Source: Rhipicephalus microplus (taxonomy: Eukaryota; Arthropoda; Arachnida; Ixodida; Ixodidae). Taken from it: a stretch of 64,000 bases of DNA. Location: the NCBI RefSeq assembly GCF_043290135.1, contig NC_134700.1, positions 161,520,053 through 161,584,052 on the forward strand, given 5' to 3'. The first letter of the stretch is position 1, and each line of letters starts with the position of its first letter. This document shows positions 62,090 through 64,000 of the stretch, one piece after another. Both the position numbers and the translations under genes were made by a program. A model generated the notes under the pieces. That model saw nothing but the letters and a program-made list of their open reading frames with translations. It made no database searches and was not told the DNA's origin.

Positions 62090-62350
62090 CCACGGGAAGG
62101 CTTTCAGCTCTCCCATAGTTGAGTACTGAGTACTCTAAATCGTTAAACACTTTTTCTAAACACAGTTGTGCTTCGCTTCGTCAAATGTCAGGCCTACGGT
62201 ACGGCTTTATGCTCTTTCATAGTATAGTACGAAGTACTCAATACTCAAAATCGTTAACAGCTCTTTTTAAACACACAAGCTGAATTCCGTTCAAGTACGG
62301 GACGGCTTCATGCTCTCTCGTAGAAGAATACGAAGTCTTAAAATCATCAA
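62090..62350 (+). repeat. GAGTAC/GTACTC dyad repeats, first group of unit 2
   Basis: Copies at 62119-62133 (GAGTACTGAGTACTC), 62226 (TAGTACGAAGTACTC) and 62322 (AATACGAAGTCTTA), about 100-107 bp apart. Here 62119 is perfect where its unit 1 counterpart is degenerate. Confidence 0.85.
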
Positions 62351-62352
62351 CT

Positions 62353-62770
62353 ACTTTTAGGTGCAAAGCTTCTAAAGGCGTGGGCTGAGCGTCCCTTCGT
62401 AATCGTATGTTGCCTCCTCTCGGCAGTTCTTGAACCGGCTGTAGAGGGCGGTAATTGTATATATTACGAAATGCATATACGCTGAGAAATGCAAATGATA
62501 CGATTCTGGAGGACATTACTTGTAGTATGATAATAAAAATCACAGGATATCCATGGAGTGAATTATGATGAGTGGGGCGAAGCATCCGTCAGTCCGCCTG
62601 CGCTTCCGTAAGTCCGTTCCTTCTGGCTTCCGTTAATCCATTCGTCCATCCATCCGTCCATGCGTCCATCCGTTCAACCATGCACCCGTCCCTGAGTTCG
62701 TCCATGCGCCTGTCTCTCTGTGCGTCCACCCGCTTCGCCCACTCATAATCATTCACCTCGTGGACATACT
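62353..62770. mobile_element. Foldback element with CGTCCATC core (unit 2 copy)
   Basis: Duplicate of 50386-50795: TTTTAGGTGCAAAGCTTCTA at left; ATATCCATGGAGTGAAT and GAGTGGGGCGAAGC; CGTCCATC array; GCTTCGCCCACTCATAATCA and CACCTCGTGGACATA at right. Confidence 0.65.
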
Positions 62771-62849
62771 GTGGTTTTTTTTTCTAAGCACACAGTTAAA
62801 CAATGCAATTCATAGGATTACAGCCTCAAAATCTGTAAACAAGCTACAC

Positions 62850-63390
62850 TAGATTCATCGGGACGGCTCACTGCCCTCCCATAGTTGAGTGCTGATTACT
62901 CTAAATCGTTAAAATCTTTTTCTTAACACACAGTGATAAATTAGAATTTAGTTCTCATTTGTAAGATGTATACACTGTCTTTACTTGTTTCGATGTTTCG
63001 TTTGTGTATGTACAAGTTAAGTGCACAATGAAACTTACCAATTGTACAGTTTTGGGGCAAGTCTCCCACAGGACGGCTTTCAGCTATCCCATGGTATAGT
63101 ACAAAGTACTCAAAATCGTTAACCCATTTTCGAAACACTTGTCCCATGGGTCTCAAACATGTCATTGCCCTGGTTATTGTACCGGGATTGCTCACCGCTC
63201 TCCCATAGTTGAGTACGCAGTACTCCAGATCGTTAAACACATTTTCTAAATACACATTTGGTCATGCCACGTCGACAAAAGTTACGCTGTGAACGATTTC
63301 ACGCACAACCAACGGCTGCTTGTCGGGAAAAGACCAGGCATCACGTGTCCATGCACTCCCTAAGTAAACTACCAAGTACTCTAAATCTTT
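62850..63390 (+). repeat. GAGTAC/GTACTC dyad repeats, second group of unit 2
   Basis: Copies near 62888 (GAGTGCTGATTACTC), 63096 (TAGTACAAAGTACTC), 63208 (GAGTACGCAGTACTC) and 63368 (AACTACCAAGTACTC). Same spacing as unit 1. Confidence 0.85.
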
Positions 63391-63442
63391 AACAACTTTT
63401 GAATGCGAAGCATTTCTTAGCGAGCTTCGGCGACTTTGAGCG

Positions 63443-63445
<3 letters not shown>

Positions 63446-63512
<67 letters not shown>

Positions 63513-63569
63513 GTTATCTATCTATCTAGTTATCTATCTATCTAGTTATCTGTCTATCTAGTTATGTAG

Positions 63570-63632
<63 letters not shown>

Positions 63633-63723
63633 CCTATCTATCTATCTAGTTATCTATTTCTCTATCTTGTTATCTATCTATTTCTCTATCTTGTCATCTA
63701 TCTATCTATCTATCTATCTATGA

Positions 63724-63817
<94 letters not shown>

Positions 63818-63853
63818 ATATCTATCTGTCTATCTTGTAATCTATCTATCTAG

Positions 63854-63936
<83 letters not shown>

Positions 63937-64000
63937 ACTATCTATCTATCTATCTAGTTATCTATCTATCTATCCAGTTATCTATCTATCTATCTATCTA
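63446..64000 (+). repeat. (TATC)n microsatellite with TAGT/TTGT variants
   Basis: About 550 bp to the window end; perfect TATC runs separated by TAGTTATC, TTGTTATC, TTTCTCTATC and similar variants. Preceded by GCGAAGCATTTCTTAGCGAG and CTTCGGCGACTTTGAGCG. The window ends inside it. Confidence 0.98.

Larger units (their letters stand above)
55944..64000 (+). repeat. Long tandem repeat unit 2
   Basis: Same order of segments as unit 1: lead sequence (55944-56150), satellite (56150-57010), AT-rich (57060-57660), SINE pieces (57662-58680), 198-codon frame (58836-59432), CTT tract (59741-60128, this unit only), 60300-61245, Tx1 fragment (61250-62015, this unit only), dyads and foldback (62090-63390), TATC (63446-64000). 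Block 1 at 25700-27200 is a reverse-oriented partial relative. Confidence 0.85.

Overview
The window is a nearly gene-free, repeat-dense stretch of animal nuclear DNA, and it best fits a hard tick (Ixodidae). The evidence is an I-group, an L1/Tx1-group, an RTE/BovB-like and a Jockey/CR1-group non-LTR retrotransposon, four Ty3/gypsy elements, a small non-autonomous LTR element, tRNA-derived SINE pieces, abundant GATA/TATC and CTT microsatellites, and no bacterial gene organisation. The tick assignment is inference from the style of the repeats. The only non-transposon coding candidates are an unrecognised open frame that was split by a gypsy insertion (21065-21413 joined to 25359-25556) and an unrecognised 198-codon frame carried by a long duplicated repeat (58836-59432, with a broken copy at 48223-48819).

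Layout. (1) 1-18401 is a nest of elements inside elements. An L1/Tx1-like element on the minus strand (ORF1 18401-15817, ORF2 15402-13503) is cut at 13503 by the 3' end of non-LTR element N1 on the plus strand. N1 is split by Gypsy A (363-10056, minus, 4-bp target duplication CCGT). Gypsy A is split by I-group element N2 (1675-4455, 14-bp target duplication). The Tx1-like ORF1 is separately split by a 1.56-kb non-autonomous LTR element (16344-17904). (2) 18402-25556 holds dispersed element X1, a hairpin retroposon, and Gypsy B (21414-25354, plus, target duplication GCGC), an internally deleted relative of Gypsy A. (3) 25557-27520 holds a ~146-bp satellite and a GATA microsatellite. (4) 27521-36492 is I-group element N3 (minus), split by a 41-bp minisatellite that is itself split by an RTE element with a tRNA-like head (29706-32906) and by RTE fragments. 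(5) 36493-42781 is Gypsy C (plus, conventional domain order, few lesions), with a Jockey/CR1-group insertion. (6) 42782-64000 is a very long tandem repeat: one ~8-kb unit (42782-51525), Gypsy D inserted in its terminal TATC run (51526-55870, minus), then a second unit (55944 to the window end).

How the parts work together. The elements are parasitic DNA, and most are inactivated. Gypsy A has the order gag-PR-INT-RT-RNaseH and a gag with SCAN-like features, pointing to the Gmr1 group; Gypsy B shows the same INT-RT junction. Gypsy C and D have the usual PR-RT-RNaseH-INT order. Four different reverse transcriptases carry a lesion exactly in the catalytic DD motif. Three short elements share a GGGCGAGTTGG head attached to unrelated long hairpins, and two have matching 11-bp flanking duplications. 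The long repeat carries many copies of a GAGTAC/GTACTC dyad. These last two features are the best candidates for something undescribed. Boundaries, clade names and functional readings come from reading the sequence only; no database search was possible.
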